DNA of 48,926 bases. Origin: Chloroflexota bacterium. GTDB lineage: Bacteria; Chloroflexota; Limnocylindria; Limnocylindrales; CSP1-4. The translations under genes were made by a program, and so were the position numbers. Position 1 is the first letter of the stretch, and each line of letters starts with the position of its first letter. The notes under the pieces are model-generated. The model was not told where the DNA came from. It saw nothing but the letters and a program-made list of their open reading frames with translations, and did no database searches. This document shows positions 41,342 to 48,926 of this stretch, piece by piece. The stretch is from assembly GCA_013698095.1 (NCBI GenBank), contig JACCVQ010000232.1, positions 1-48,926 of the forward strand. The letters run 5' to 3'.

Positions 41342-42336
41342 CCGGGCGCAACGAACCAGCGACGTCCGGCGCCACGGGCACCCCCGCCGGCCGGGTCCAG
41401 ACCGTCCTCGGCCCGATCGATCCCGCAGAGCTCGGTTGGGTCCTGCCCCATGAGCACACGGCGATCGCTCTCTGGCACATCCCGAATCGCTGGGACTACT
41501 GGGAGCTGCGTCGGGACAAGCCCCTGATCAGCGACGAGCTGGCCGCCTTCCGGTCGGCGGGCGGCGGCGCGATCGTTGACCTGACCCTCGACGGTGTCGG
41601 GCGCGACCCTGACTGGCTGGCCGGCCTCGCACGGACCACCGGGCTCCATGTCGTCATGGGCTCGGGCTGGTATCGAGGGGCCCACTACCCGCCTGAGGCC
41701 CTGATCGATCGGCGCTCCGTCGACGCCCTCGCCGATGTCATCGTCCGCGACGCGACCAGCGGGGTGGGGGACACCGGGATCCGGTCTGGAGTCATTGGCG
41801 AGATCGGGACCGACAAGCCATGGCTCAGCGCCCAGGAAGAGCGTGTCCATCGGGCCGCCGCCCGGGCCGCCCGACGGACCGGCCTCGCGATCACGACCCA
41901 CGCCGTGCAGTCCGCGGTCGGGCTTGACCAGCTCGACGTCTTCGCCGCCGAGGGCGCCGACTTGACCCGGGTTGTCATCGGGCATGCCGACTCCTACCCA
42001 GCGCTTGACTACCACCTCGCGATCGTGGATCGCGGCGCGACGGTCGAGTTCGACTTCCTCGGGATGACTTTCACCCCGCTCGAGCGCCACGGCGAGGGGC
42101 GGATCGTCGAGATCCTTGTCGCGTTGCTGGCGCGCGGCCACGCCGAGCGACTCCTCCTGTCGCAGGACGTCTGCCACGACAGCCAGCTCCGGCGCTACGG
42201 CGGCAATGGCTACACCTACCTCGCCGAGTCCTTCCTGCCGCGTCTTCGCGAAGCCGGCGTCTCGGAGTCCGACATCCGGACGATCACGATCGGCAACCCC
42301 CGGCGTCTCCTGACGATCGCGCCGCCGCACGGCTGA
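41338..42336 (+). CDS. Phosphotriesterase-family metal-dependent hydrolase
   Basis: A 332-residue TIM-barrel amidohydrolase of the PTE/lactonase/PHP group. Metal ligands are His 38 and His 40 (PHEH), Glu 155 in IGEIGT as bridging ligand, His 188 (THA), His 216 (GHAD) and Asp 277 (SQD). Glutamate at the bridging position matches E. coli PHP-type members rather than the carboxylated lysine of bacterial phosphotriesterase. Relatives act on lactones, including N-acyl homoserine lactones, or phosphoesters. GTG 41338 overlaps the TetR stop codon (GTGA). Pairing with TetR and an exporter suggests disposal or signalling use of a small hydrophobic ester. Confidence 0.9.
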   Translation: MTGRNEPATSGATGTPAGRVQTVLGPIDPAELGWVLPHEHTAIALWHIPNRWDYWELRRDKPLISDELAAFRSAGGGAIVDLTLDGVGRDPDWLAGLARTTGLHVVMGSGWYRGAHYPPEALIDRRSVDALADVIVRDATSGVGDTGIRSGVIGEIGTDKPWLSAQEERVHRAAARAARRTGLAITTHAVQSAVGLDQLDVFAAEGADLTRVVIGHADSYPALDYHLAIVDRGATVEFDFLGMTFTPLERHGEGRIVEILVALLARGHAERLLLSQDVCHDSQLRRYGGNGYTYLAESFLPRLREAGVSESDIRTITIGNPRRLLTIAPPHG

Positions 42337-42444
42337 GCGCCACGCCGGCACCCAGGGCCCCGGGCACGGGCCCGCGCGCGAGTGAGCGGCCCCACCCCGA
42401 ACTTCGCAACCAGTCGCCGGCGAACTCGTCCGGCGCCGTGCTGG

Positions 42445-42888
42445 TCAGCCCTCGAGGGTCGCCTCCACCGACATCTCGACGTTGCCCTTCAGCGCCCGCG
42501 AGATCGGGCAGCCGTCCTTGGCCTCGTTGGCCGCCGCGGCGAAGCTCTCCTGCGTCGCGCCAGGCACCGTGCCGCGGACGACGATCGCGGCGCTGAGCAC
42601 CGTGAACCCGGCCTCGCGCTTGTCGGCCGAGATGCTCACCTCGACATCAACGCGGGTCGGCGGTGTCCCGGCCTTGGCGAGGACGTTCGAAAAGGCCATT
42701 GAAAAGCACGACGCGTGAGCCGCGGCGAGGAGCTCCTCAGGGGAGGTGACGCCCTCGGGCTCGGCGGTGCGCGCTGCCCAGGTGGTCTGCTGGTCGCGGA
42801 AGATGCCGGTCGTCGTCGCGGTCACGGTGCCCTTGCCGGAAAGCAGGTCGCCGCTCCAGGTCGCGGTCGCCCGTCGTGTCGTCGCCAT
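42445..42888 (-). CDS. OsmC-family peroxiredoxin
   Basis: A 147-residue OsmC/Ohr-fold protein, the usual length. The two redox cysteines are Cys 61 in AAAHASCFSMAFS and Cys 127 in DGCPISRAL. ATATWSGDLLSGKGTVT matches the OsmC N-terminus. It detoxifies organic hydroperoxides using a dithiol donor. ATG 42888 is supported by CGGAGGATC on the minus strand; the frame is open upstream to 43140, but that part is not conserved. It is convergent with the phosphotriesterase-family gene over 108 bp. Confidence 0.93.
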   Translation of the reverse strand: MATTRRATATWSGDLLSGKGTVTATTTGIFRDQQTTWAARTAEPEGVTSPEELLAAAHASCFSMAFSNVLAKAGTPPTRVDVEVSISADKREAGFTVLSAAIVVRGTVPGATQESFAAAANEAKDGCPISRALKGNVEMSVEATLEG

Positions 42889-43178
42889 GGTGGGTGATCC
42901 TCCGTCGGGTTCGCGGCCGAGTCCGGTCCGCTCCAGCGGCCGAAGCCGGGCTCGGCCGGCCGCCGGGCGTGGATTGAGCCGGCGACCGATCGCGGCCGCT
43001 GCTCCAACCGATGGTCCCACAGGTGGCCCATCGGGTCCGGTGCGGTCCCGACAGGTCCGGGCCGGAGGGGTGGTGACGCTGCGTCCGACGGCGTAGAGAG
43101 AGGACCGTACCAATCGCCGGGGCTGCCCGGGACGCCTCACCCATACCGCCGGCCGCGGCCATCCGGGATGGTTCGGTC
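42889..43178. promoter_or_regulatory. Divergent osmC / CAP-protein promoter region
   Basis: A 290-bp gap that must hold both promoters. Apart from the osmC ribosome binding site at about 42898-42903 (minus strand) I could not identify clear promoter hexamers or operator symmetry. No gene is seen. Confidence 0.35.
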
Positions 43179-44024
43179 ATGAACCGCATGACCCGCACGT
43201 CCGGCCTCCGGCGCCTCGCGTCGCTCTCCTTCGTCGCCGCTCTGGCGCTGGCCGTCGTCGCGCCGGCAGGCGCTGCTGCGACGACCATTGCGCCGGTCAG
43301 TGCGGCCACGATCTCGGCGGCCGAGGCCGCGATGGTTCAGGCGCTCAACGCCAACCGCCGGGCCCTCGGCCTCGTCCCGGTTTTCATCGACTCGCGGCTC
43401 ATGGCGATCGCCCGGGCGCGCTCGGCTGACATGATCGCCAGGAACTACTTCAGCCACTCCATTCCCGGAGGCGGAAACGTCTTCTCGATCCTGACCGCCA
43501 AGCAGATCACCTGGTACAACGCCGGCGAGATCATCGCCTGGAACAACTACCCGATGGACTCCACGGTCAGCGCGGCCAACCGCCAGTGGATGAACTCGCC
43601 CGGCCACAAGGCGATCGTCATCTCGAAGGACTACAACTACGTCGGAGTGGGCCTTGCGATCGATCCGGCCACCGGCAAGAAGATGTGGACCGCGGTCTAT
43701 CTCAAGGGCCCGGATCGGACCGCCGCCCGGGCGACCGTCGCCGGAGTAGCCCTCAGCTCCGGAACGACCGCGACCACTCGTCGCGCCAGGCTCACCTGGA
43801 CGGGTTATGACCCGAAGCTCCAGGTCCTCACGGCCGGCCTGGCCGGTTTCACCATCCAGCGCCGGATCGACGGTGGCGCCTGGTCCACCGCGGTCACGCT
43901 GACGACCCTGACCTACACGAACTTCACGGTCCACATGGGCCGCCTGACGGAGTTCCGGGTCGCCGCCCGAGACAAGCGCGGCAACCAGGGAGCCTGGTCG
44001 ATGAAGAGCGTCGATCTCCGCTAG
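43179..44024 (+). CDS. Secreted CAP/SCP-domain protein
   Basis: A 281-residue exported protein. Residues 1-34 form a signal peptide (RRLASLSFVAALALAVVAPAGAAA). The CAP domain covers about 45-180: LNANRRALGLVPVFIDSRL, RARSADMIARNYFSHSIP, YNAGEIIAWNN and WMNSPGHKAIVIS, which supply the family's two His and two acidic residues. The last 90 residues form a fibronectin-type-III-like beta domain (ARLTWTGYDPKLQVL to FRVAARDKRGNQG). CAP proteins in bacteria are often wall- or lipid-binding; the role here is unknown. Its TAG lies inside a perfect 10-bp stem shared with the convergent gene. Confidence 0.9.
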   Translation: MNRMTRTSGLRRLASLSFVAALALAVVAPAGAAATTIAPVSAATISAAEAAMVQALNANRRALGLVPVFIDSRLMAIARARSADMIARNYFSHSIPGGGNVFSILTAKQITWYNAGEIIAWNNYPMDSTVSAANRQWMNSPGHKAIVISKDYNYVGVGLAIDPATGKKMWTAVYLKGPDRTAARATVAGVALSSGTTATTRRARLTWTGYDPKLQVLTAGLAGFTIQRRIDGGAWSTAVTLTTLTYTNFTVHMGRLTEFRVAARDKRGNQGAWSMKSVDLR

Positions 44025-44048
44025 CCAGCGCGCCTCGCCTGGCTAGCG
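44019..44048. terminator. Bidirectional terminator hairpin containing both stop codons
   Basis: CGCTAGCCAG (44019-44028) and CTGGCTAGCG (44039-44048) form a perfect 10-bp stem around a 10-base loop. The TAG of the plus-strand CAP gene (44022-44024) and the TAG of the minus-strand YcaQ-like gene (complement of 44043-44045) are mirror images in this stem. Being symmetric, it can fold in both transcripts. It lacks a T-tract. Confidence 0.7.
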
Positions 44049-45446
44049 CGCCTCGATCGCCGCCGGCAGCCAAGAGGCGGCCATCGCGCGAGCGCCGCCC
44101 CGGCTCGGCAACGGACGCTCGCGCGCCCTGACCGCCGCCACCAGCGAGCGCAGCCGTGCCGTCCGCGGCCACTGGACGCGGTCGACTCCGCCGAACGCCC
44201 GATGGGCCTCGATCGCGGCGGCGAACGCAGAAATGAAGCCCTCGGCCGCCAGGGGGTCGAAGCCGTCCTCCCACCAGACCTCGACGATCCGGAGCACGTT
44301 TGCCCGCCGCTCGATCCGCGGCTCGATCCGTCCCACCAGCCGATCGCCGAACAGGATTGGCAGGACGTAGTATCCCCAGCGACGCTTGGCAGCGGGGACG
44401 TAGACCTCCCAGACATAGTCGAAGTCGTACAGGCTCCGGAGCAGGTCGCGATCCCAGACGAGCGGATCGAGCGCCGCCAGGAACGCGACCCCCGGGCCGC
44501 CCGCCTGCCAGCCCGGTGATGCACCGGCCGCGACCTCACGCTCGGCCCGGTCGAGCCACTCAAGGGAATCGGCCGGGATGTAGCGCAGGCCGCGGATACC
44601 CTCGACCGCGACCGGCAGGAGTGAACCGTCGTCGACGAGCGCAGCGTGGAGCTGGCGCCGGCCCTTGGTCTTGAGCTCCAGACCGTCCTCGTCGCCGAGC
44701 GCGAGCCACGGCGAGGCGCCCAGCCAGATCTCCATGTTGCCGTGATGGCCGAGCAGGCCATGAGCGCGGAAGCGCGACATGAGCTTGTGGCGGAACTGCT
44801 CGCTCGCCGGCGTCTTGCGGGCCAGCAGCTCGGCAGGAAAGAGCCGCTCGACGAGGTCGTACACGCGCCGATTGCCATCGCGCCGGGCGAGACCCAGGAT
44901 GCCCGCCTCCGCGAGACCCTCGAGGATCGCCCGGACCTGGTTCGTCGGCCGCCAGGACCAATCGATCGCGGCCCGCGGTGCGATGTCGATCGACGACATC
45001 GGGCCCGTCTCGCGGATCCGGGTGAGCAGCTCGTCGACGAGATCGGCGTGGGTCGCAAAGGCCTCTTCCTCGTGGCGGACCCGAGCCCGGTCCCAGGTCA
45101 CCCGGTACCACGGCAACTCGGCGGTCGGCACGAGCGAGAGGCCCTTGTTGTACGTCTCGAACAGGGAGCGCTCCTCGTACAGGAGCTGGTCCGTCATGTC
45201 GCGGCGGTACTCGGCGACCCGGGCCAGGAGCACCAGGTCATGGTTCCGGCCGGCGATCTCGATCGGATCGAACTGGATGGAGCCGAGCCGGTCGAAGACC
45301 TCCAGGATCCCGGTCGGGCCTGGCGTGACCGCGCGCGGCGGGGCAAGCAAATGGTGGATTGCGAGGTAGCGCCGGGCGACGGCGCGACTGATCTCCCGGG
45401 CCGCGCGGCGGGGTTCTGGGGTCGCGTCGGATGGTGGGGCGCTCAC
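44043..45446 (-). CDS. YcaQ/AlkX-type winged-helix DNA glycosylase-like protein (HTH_42)
   Basis: A protein of about 467 residues from the tandem winged-helix HTH_42 family. AVARRYLAIHHLLAPPR opens the domain and IQFDPIEIAGRNHDLVLLARV carries the Q-hydrophobic-D motif that defines the catalytic site of YcaQ (AlkX) as opposed to QxQ in AlkZ. Later signatures are YEERSLFETYNKGLSLVP, LLGHHGNMEIWLGA and DPLVWDRDLLRSLYDFDYVWEVYVP. E. coli YcaQ unhooks interstrand crosslinks. I chose GTG 45446; the frame is open to 45632, but that part is Pro/Arg-rich, unconserved and overlaps the Nudix gene. It lies 35 bp downstream of the Nudix gene on the same strand. Confidence 0.87.
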   Translation of the reverse strand: MSAPPSDATPEPRRAAREISRAVARRYLAIHHLLAPPRAVTPGPTGILEVFDRLGSIQFDPIEIAGRNHDLVLLARVAEYRRDMTDQLLYEERSLFETYNKGLSLVPTAELPWYRVTWDRARVRHEEEAFATHADLVDELLTRIRETGPMSSIDIAPRAAIDWSWRPTNQVRAILEGLAEAGILGLARRDGNRRVYDLVERLFPAELLARKTPASEQFRHKLMSRFRAHGLLGHHGNMEIWLGASPWLALGDEDGLELKTKGRRQLHAALVDDGSLLPVAVEGIRGLRYIPADSLEWLDRAEREVAAGASPGWQAGGPGVAFLAALDPLVWDRDLLRSLYDFDYVWEVYVPAAKRRWGYYVLPILFGDRLVGRIEPRIERRANVLRIVEVWWEDGFDPLAAEGFISAFAAAIEAHRAFGGVDRVQWPRTARLRSLVAAVRARERPLPSRGGARAMAASWLPAAIEAR

Positions 45447-45481
45447 CCGTTGAGGATCGCCGCCGAATACGTCAGACGCTG

Positions 45482-46000
45482 TCAGGTTTCGGTCCGTCCG
45501 AGGATCTCGACCAGCCGGTCGACGAGCGGCACCTGGGTCGGCTTCAACCGGCGCCGCGCCTCGGCTGGGGCGAACCACGCAACCCGGTCGATCTCGGGGA
45601 ACGAGCGGCGCCGCCCGCTCCGTGGCGGCCACTCCATCTCGAACTCGTTCGAGGCTGCAGTGGCCGGGTCGAGGTCGCCCTCGAGCGCCCAGGCGTGGAC
45701 GACCTTGCCGCCCTTCTGGACGATCGTGCCGAGCTCGATCGGCGGGCTGCCGTCGGGCTGGCTGGCGGGCGCCGGGTGGCCGGTCTCCTCCGCGAACTCA
45801 CGCCGGGCGACGAGGAGGAGGTCGTCGTCTGGGCTGTCGGGCTCGCCTTTGGGGATGGACCAGTGGCCCTCGTCGCGCTTGCTGAAGAACGGTCCGCCGG
45901 GGTGGCCGAGCAGGACCTCCGGCCCGGCCCCGCTGCCGGACTCCGGCCCGTCAGGCGGGCGGCGGAACAGGAGGATGCCGGCGCTGCGACGGATCGCCAT
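45482..46000 (-). CDS. Nudix hydrolase
   Basis: A 172-residue Nudix-fold protein. It starts MAIRRSAGILLFRR and has GHWSIPKGEPDSPDD followed by LLLVARREFAEETGH, the Nudix box. The metal-binding REFAEE core is intact, but the box has one extra residue and Asp in place of the first conserved Glu. KRDEGHWSIPKG is typical of the YfhQ/Ap4A-related 'predicted NTP pyrophosphohydrolase' group. It would hydrolyse a nucleoside diphosphate linked to another moiety. ATG 46000 is set by the first beta strand. It is followed by the YcaQ-like gene, so a nucleic-acid damage link is possible. Confidence 0.88.
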   Translation of the reverse strand: MAIRRSAGILLFRRPPDGPESGSGAGPEVLLGHPGGPFFSKRDEGHWSIPKGEPDSPDDDLLLVARREFAEETGHPAPASQPDGSPPIELGTIVQKGGKVVHAWALEGDLDPATAASNEFEMEWPPRSGRRRSFPEIDRVAWFAPAEARRRLKPTQVPLVDRLVEILGRTET

Positions 46001-46148
46001 GACGGCGATCGTAGCGGGCACGGCGCGGTCGTGACCGTGCCCGGACCGGCTGCGATGGACCTGCAACCCCACCGTGCCAGGGACGGGTCGGCCCGTGATG
46101 GGCTGACCTGCACGCTGGTCTCAAGCACACTCACGTGAAGGAGCCCCC

Positions 46149-46718
46149 ATGCCTGACATCTCCCTGCCGGAGATCCGCCTCCCGGAGATCAAGCTCCCGG
46201 ACGGACTTCGTGACTTGAACCGCCACGACATCCAGAACGCGATCAGCGATCGCATGCCGAAGAAGATCGAGATGCCGGACGTCGACCTCTCGAAGGTCGA
46301 GCTCCCAAAGGCCGTCGAGGATCGCCTGAGCCAGATCGAGAAGGCGATCAACAAGATCGACCTGCCGAAGGCCGTTGAGGACCGCCTTCCCGGCCGGAAG
46401 CGGACCAACCCGATCCTGCCTGTCGCCGCGTTCTTGGCCGTCGGCTCGATGATCGCCGCCGCGTGGTGGCTGATCACGTCCCCTGACGCCACGATGAAGG
46501 TCAAGGACACCGCCTATCGCCTGAAGGCCAGGATCACCGGCGAGGAGCTCCTGCCCGTCGCGTACGACAACGACGCCGATCTCGGCAGCCTGCTCCCCGA
46601 GCCGGACCAGAACCGTCCGACGCTCGAGGCCGAGACGTGGCCCGACACCTTTGCCGACGTCGGCGAGACCGTCAGTGCCGGCAACGGCTCGACCGAGGAG
46701 CGCCCGGCCGGCGTCTGA
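46149..46718 (+). CDS. Hypothetical protein with LPEI/LPKAVEDRL repeats and one membrane helix
   Basis: A 189-residue protein not assigned to any family. The N-terminus is made of short repeats: LPEIRLPEIKLPDGL (residues 6-20), MPDVDLSKVELPKAVEDRL (about 42-60) and IDLPKAVEDRL (about 70-80), all amphipathic and charged. A transmembrane helix follows at about 92-112 (ILPVAAFLAVGSMIAAAWWLI). The remaining 75 residues are acidic and unstructured. AAGGAG at 46138-46143 is a good ribosome binding site for ATG 46149. The gene is divergent from the Nudix gene. A scaffold or membrane-tethered coiled protein is possible. Confidence 0.75.
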   Translation: MPDISLPEIRLPEIKLPDGLRDLNRHDIQNAISDRMPKKIEMPDVDLSKVELPKAVEDRLSQIEKAINKIDLPKAVEDRLPGRKRTNPILPVAAFLAVGSMIAAAWWLITSPDATMKVKDTAYRLKARITGEELLPVAYDNDADLGSLLPEPDQNRPTLEAETWPDTFADVGETVSAGNGSTEERPAGV

Positions 46719-46755
46719 CCGACGGCGGCCGCGTTGCGCGGCTCTCCCACGCCGA

Positions 46756-46774
46756 GCACCGGCTCGACCGGTGC
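46756..46774. terminator. Bidirectional hairpin between convergent genes
   Basis: GCACCGG (46756-46762) and CCGGTGC (46768-46774) pair perfectly around CTCGA in the 123-bp gap between the repeat protein gene and the DUF1003 gene. There is no T-tract; position suggests a two-way terminator. Confidence 0.55.
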
Positions 46775-46841
46775 CGGTCCACCACGCACGACGACGACTC
46801 GGTCACCCGGGTCGTCGTTCGGCGCGTTCGCGGCTTGTCCC

Positions 46842-47291
46842 TCAGGTCGGCCCGGGTCGGCCGTCGATCGCCGCCAGGATCGAACCCTCGAGCTGGAGGA
46901 TCCGCCGCTCGAGCGCCTGGATCTGCGTGAGGATCTCGACATTGCCCTCGAGGAGTCGGCGGTTCTGCTCGTCCTCGATGTCGGCCTCGGCGGCTGCGTG
47001 CTCGAGGGTCAGCCGGTCGCGCCGGGCCGCCCGATTGCCGGCCAGCAGGATCAGCGGCGCCGCGTACGCCGCCTGGGTCGAGAAGGCGAGATTGAGCAGA
47101 ATGAACGGATATGGGTCGAACGGCCGGCTCAGGAGGTAGGCGTTCGCTGCGATCCAGATCGCCACGACGATCGTCTGGACGATGATGAAACGCCAGCTGC
47201 CGAGGAACCCGGTCACGCGGTCGGCGACCCGTGCCCCGAGCGGCGCCTGATCGTGGACCTCGACGTTTACTGGGTGCTTGCTCAATGCCAC
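46842..47291 (-). CDS. DUF1003 family membrane protein
   Basis: A 149-residue membrane protein. ARVADRVTGFLGSWRFIIVQ leads into the first helix (about 30-50), and DPYPFILLNLAFSTQAAYAAPLILLAGN forms the second, followed by a long charged coiled coil (DRLTLEHAAAEADIEDEQNRRLLEG), the exact DUF1003 layout. Function of the family is not established. GTG 47291 is preceded by GGAGG on the minus strand with five-base spacing; an ATG further upstream would add unconserved residues. It is divergent from the acetyltransferase gene over 82 bp. Confidence 0.88.
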   Translation of the reverse strand: MALSKHPVNVEVHDQAPLGARVADRVTGFLGSWRFIIVQTIVVAIWIAANAYLLSRPFDPYPFILLNLAFSTQAAYAAPLILLAGNRAARRDRLTLEHAAAEADIEDEQNRRLLEGNVEILTQIQALERRILQLEGSILAAIDGRPGPT

Positions 47292-47373
47292 GATGTCCTC
47301 CTGTGCTCGGCCCTCTCGGACGCTCCGGTCCGACGCTGACGGGATCGCCCTCGCTGGCTGGTATTGTCCGCCG

Positions 47374-48621
47374 ATGCCCATCGACGTCCGCCCCATCTCC
47401 GACGACGAGCTGGTCCCCTGGGTCGATACGGCCAGCACGGGCTTCCTCGAACGACCCGATCACGAAGCGATTGCCGCGGAGGTCCGTCCGCATTGGGACC
47501 TGCGGCGGACATGGGGGGCGTACGACGGATCACGGATCGCGGGGACGCTTCGGACCTGGCCCACCGAGCTGACCGTCCCGGGCCTGGCCCAGGTTCGCGG
47601 GACTGCCGTCACCGGCGTCACGGTCCTCCCGACCCATCGCCGGCGCGGAATCCTCAGCCAGCTGACCGCGGCCGAGGCGACGGCTGCCCGAGGGCGTGGG
47701 GAGGTGGTCGCCCTGCTCTACGCCTCGGAGTTCCCGATCTATGGGCGGTTCGGGTATGGAGCGGCGACGACATCCGCAACGTGGACCCTGGATGCCGCGG
47801 CTGCGGAGCTCCATCCGGCGGTCGCGCCGGCCGGCTCGGTCGAGCTGCTGCCGTCGGACGACGCCGGTCGCGACATTGCGATCGGGATCTTCGACGCGTG
47901 GCGGGCGCGCCAGGCCGGAGAGATCTGGCGGCGACCGATCATGTGGGCGCAAGACTTCGGGAAAGGGACCGCGTGGGGGCCACCGTGGAAGGGATTCCTG
48001 GTCGTCCACCGCGATGGCGCCGGTTCCGTCGACGGCTACGCGCGCTACCACGTCGAGGGAAAGTGGGTGGAGCGCCAGCCCCGCAACAAGCTGATCCTCG
48101 ACGAGCTCCACGCCCTCACCGACGACGCCTACGCCGGCCTGTGGCGGTTCCTCGCCTCGATCGACTGGGTGACGAGGATCGAAGCCGAGAAGCGCAGCCC
48201 GGCCGAGCGGCTGCCATGGCTCCTCGCCAATGCTCGGGCGGCCGTGATGTCGGACGTCGGCGACGGGATGTGGGTGAAGCTGCTCGACATCCCGCGCGCG
48301 CTCGCGGCACGAACCTACGAGCGGAGCCGCTCGCTCGTTCTCGAGGCGATCGTGCGCGACGGCGGCGAGACCGATTCCACGGCGGCGCGGGTGCGGGTCG
48401 CGCTCGACGCGTCGCCGGACGGCGCCACGGCCCAGCCCACCGACGCCGAGCCGGACCTGACCCTCAATGGCGCGGCACTCGGGGCGGCATATCTTGGCGG
48501 GACGCGCCTGCGCGACGCCGTCCTGGCCCGCGGCTTCGACGAGCACCGCCCGGGCGCACTCGCCGAGGCTGATGCCCTGTTCGCGACCGACCGTCCGCCC
48601 TGGACCTCGACCTTCTTCTAG
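47374..48621 (+). CDS. Eis-like GNAT N-acetyltransferase
   Basis: A 415-residue protein with the three-part Eis layout. The first GNAT domain (1-135) contains the acetyl-CoA loop VTVLPTHRRRGILSQL and the following YASEFPIYGRFGYG. A second GNAT-like domain covers about 140-285 (MWAQDFGKGTAWGPPWKGFLVVH). The C-terminal part, about 300-415, is SCP2-like (LTLNGAALGAAYLGG). It ends with an aromatic Phe-Phe tail close to the active site as in Eis. Family members acetylate aminoglycosides or protein lysines; which applies here is unknown. ATG 47374 is set by the conserved first strand. Confidence 0.9.
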   Translation: MPIDVRPISDDELVPWVDTASTGFLERPDHEAIAAEVRPHWDLRRTWGAYDGSRIAGTLRTWPTELTVPGLAQVRGTAVTGVTVLPTHRRRGILSQLTAAEATAARGRGEVVALLYASEFPIYGRFGYGAATTSATWTLDAAAAELHPAVAPAGSVELLPSDDAGRDIAIGIFDAWRARQAGEIWRRPIMWAQDFGKGTAWGPPWKGFLVVHRDGAGSVDGYARYHVEGKWVERQPRNKLILDELHALTDDAYAGLWRFLASIDWVTRIEAEKRSPAERLPWLLANARAAVMSDVGDGMWVKLLDIPRALAARTYERSRSLVLEAIVRDGGETDSTAARVRVALDASPDGATAQPTDAEPDLTLNGAALGAAYLGGTRLRDAVLARGFDEHRPGALAEADALFATDRPPWTSTFF

Positions 48622-48926
48622 GGTTCCGTCGCGGCCTCGCTGGTGATCGGGGCGGCGCGCCCGGGCTCGTCGCGCCACAGTCGTCCGATGCCCGAGCGTC
48701 ACAACCTGCCAAACATTCACCCAGGGACACTTCGGCTGGATACTGGCGGATCTCCACCCGGCGCGGGACGTGAGTTAGTCTTCGAGGGCTAATTGCCGCC
48801 CGACACGAAGTGCTTTGGCCTCGCTGGGCCGCGCCGATCACACCTACCAGTCCCTGCATGGGTATCTGGCCAGGTGTGGCGCCCTCCGGGGCCGCGCGCT
48901 CAGGCGCCGCGCGCTCAGGCGCCGCG
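48622..48926. other. 305-bp end of window without recognised gene
   Basis: No protein in this stretch looks conserved. The minus strand has an open frame to the window edge, with Ala-Pro-Glu-Arg repeats, but codon use and content do not support a gene. A possible edge gene outside the window cannot be judged. It ends in a 15-bp tandem repeat. Confidence 0.4.
48891..48926. repeat. 15-bp tandem repeat at the window edge
   Basis: GCCGCGCGCTCAGGC occurs at 48891-48905 and 48906-48920 exactly, and a third copy begins at 48921. It is cut by the end of the window, so the full copy number is unknown. Confidence 0.85.

Noticed and set aside
48464..48859. Minus-strand open frame at the window end
   Set aside because: It overlaps the Eis-like gene, is Arg/Pro-rich in its second half and shows no conserved feature.
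1..48926. CRISPR array or prophage
   Set aside because: No regularly spaced 25-40-bp repeats with unique spacers, no cas genes, and no integrase, capsid or terminase genes were seen.

Overview
The window is a GC-rich (about 70 %) bacterial chromosome segment with dense gene packing, many ATGA/GTGA start-stop overlaps, and frequent GTG or possibly TTG/CTG starts. The mixture of Thermotoga-type glucan phosphorylase, glycogen synthase, FabI, secreted trypsin-, M14- and CAP-type proteins, cupredoxin, HD-GYP proteins and ECF sigma/anti-sigma pairs fits an uncultured Chloroflexota lineage (for example Limnocylindria/Ellin6529-like). That assignment is inference; there is no rRNA gene here to settle it. 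I see no phage, CRISPR array or intact insertion sequence.

Layout. 1-4256: glycogen/alpha-glucan metabolism (end of a GH13-type enzyme, glgP, divergent glgA). 4343-7391: alpha/beta hydrolase, a double ACT protein, a small unknown protein, tRNA-Gly(TCC) and an Rsm22-type ribosome-associated methyltransferase-like protein whose frame runs out of the tRNA. 7530-12589: a PAS-PAS-GAF-EAL phosphodiesterase and an FtsH protease with a long C-terminal tail. 12797-18310: two unknown small proteins, then a tightly overlapped operon of two ABC ATPases and two ABC-2 permeases, running straight into a trypsin-like protease that has no normal start. 18465-21707: unknown protein, fabI, secreted M14 carboxypeptidase. 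21921-29490: amino-acid catabolism (P5C dehydrogenase, GABA-type aminotransferase, two-subunit CoA transferase) with an ArsR/SRPBCC pair and a membrane cupredoxin between. 29578-37429: HD-GYP protein, ECF sigma/anti-sigma pair, a second class III aminotransferase, and a membrane histidine kinase overlapping a REC-HD-GYP regulator. 37474-42336: small membrane protein, MMPL exporter divergent from a TetR regulator that overlaps a phosphotriesterase-family hydrolase. 42445-48926: OsmC, secreted CAP protein, YcaQ-type winged-helix glycosylase-like protein, Nudix hydrolase, an unknown Leu-Pro-Glu repeat membrane protein, DUF1003 protein, Eis-like acetyltransferase, and an uninterpreted end.

The window is mostly housekeeping and catabolic. 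The most unusual signals are non-coding or at gene boundaries: a pair of MITE-like elements (about 156 and 167 bp) sharing terminal inverted repeats; a perfect 10-bp stem that contains the stop codons of two convergent genes; an ArsR gene that looks leaderless with its operator over the start codon; an Rsm22-like frame continuous with a tRNA gene; a protease with intact catalytic triad but no start or signal peptide; and CoA-transferase subunits split by a DUF4406-like gene and a 30-bp duplication of the downstream start region. Signalling is skewed to c-di-GMP breakdown (one EAL, two HD-GYP, no GGDEF protein in the window).
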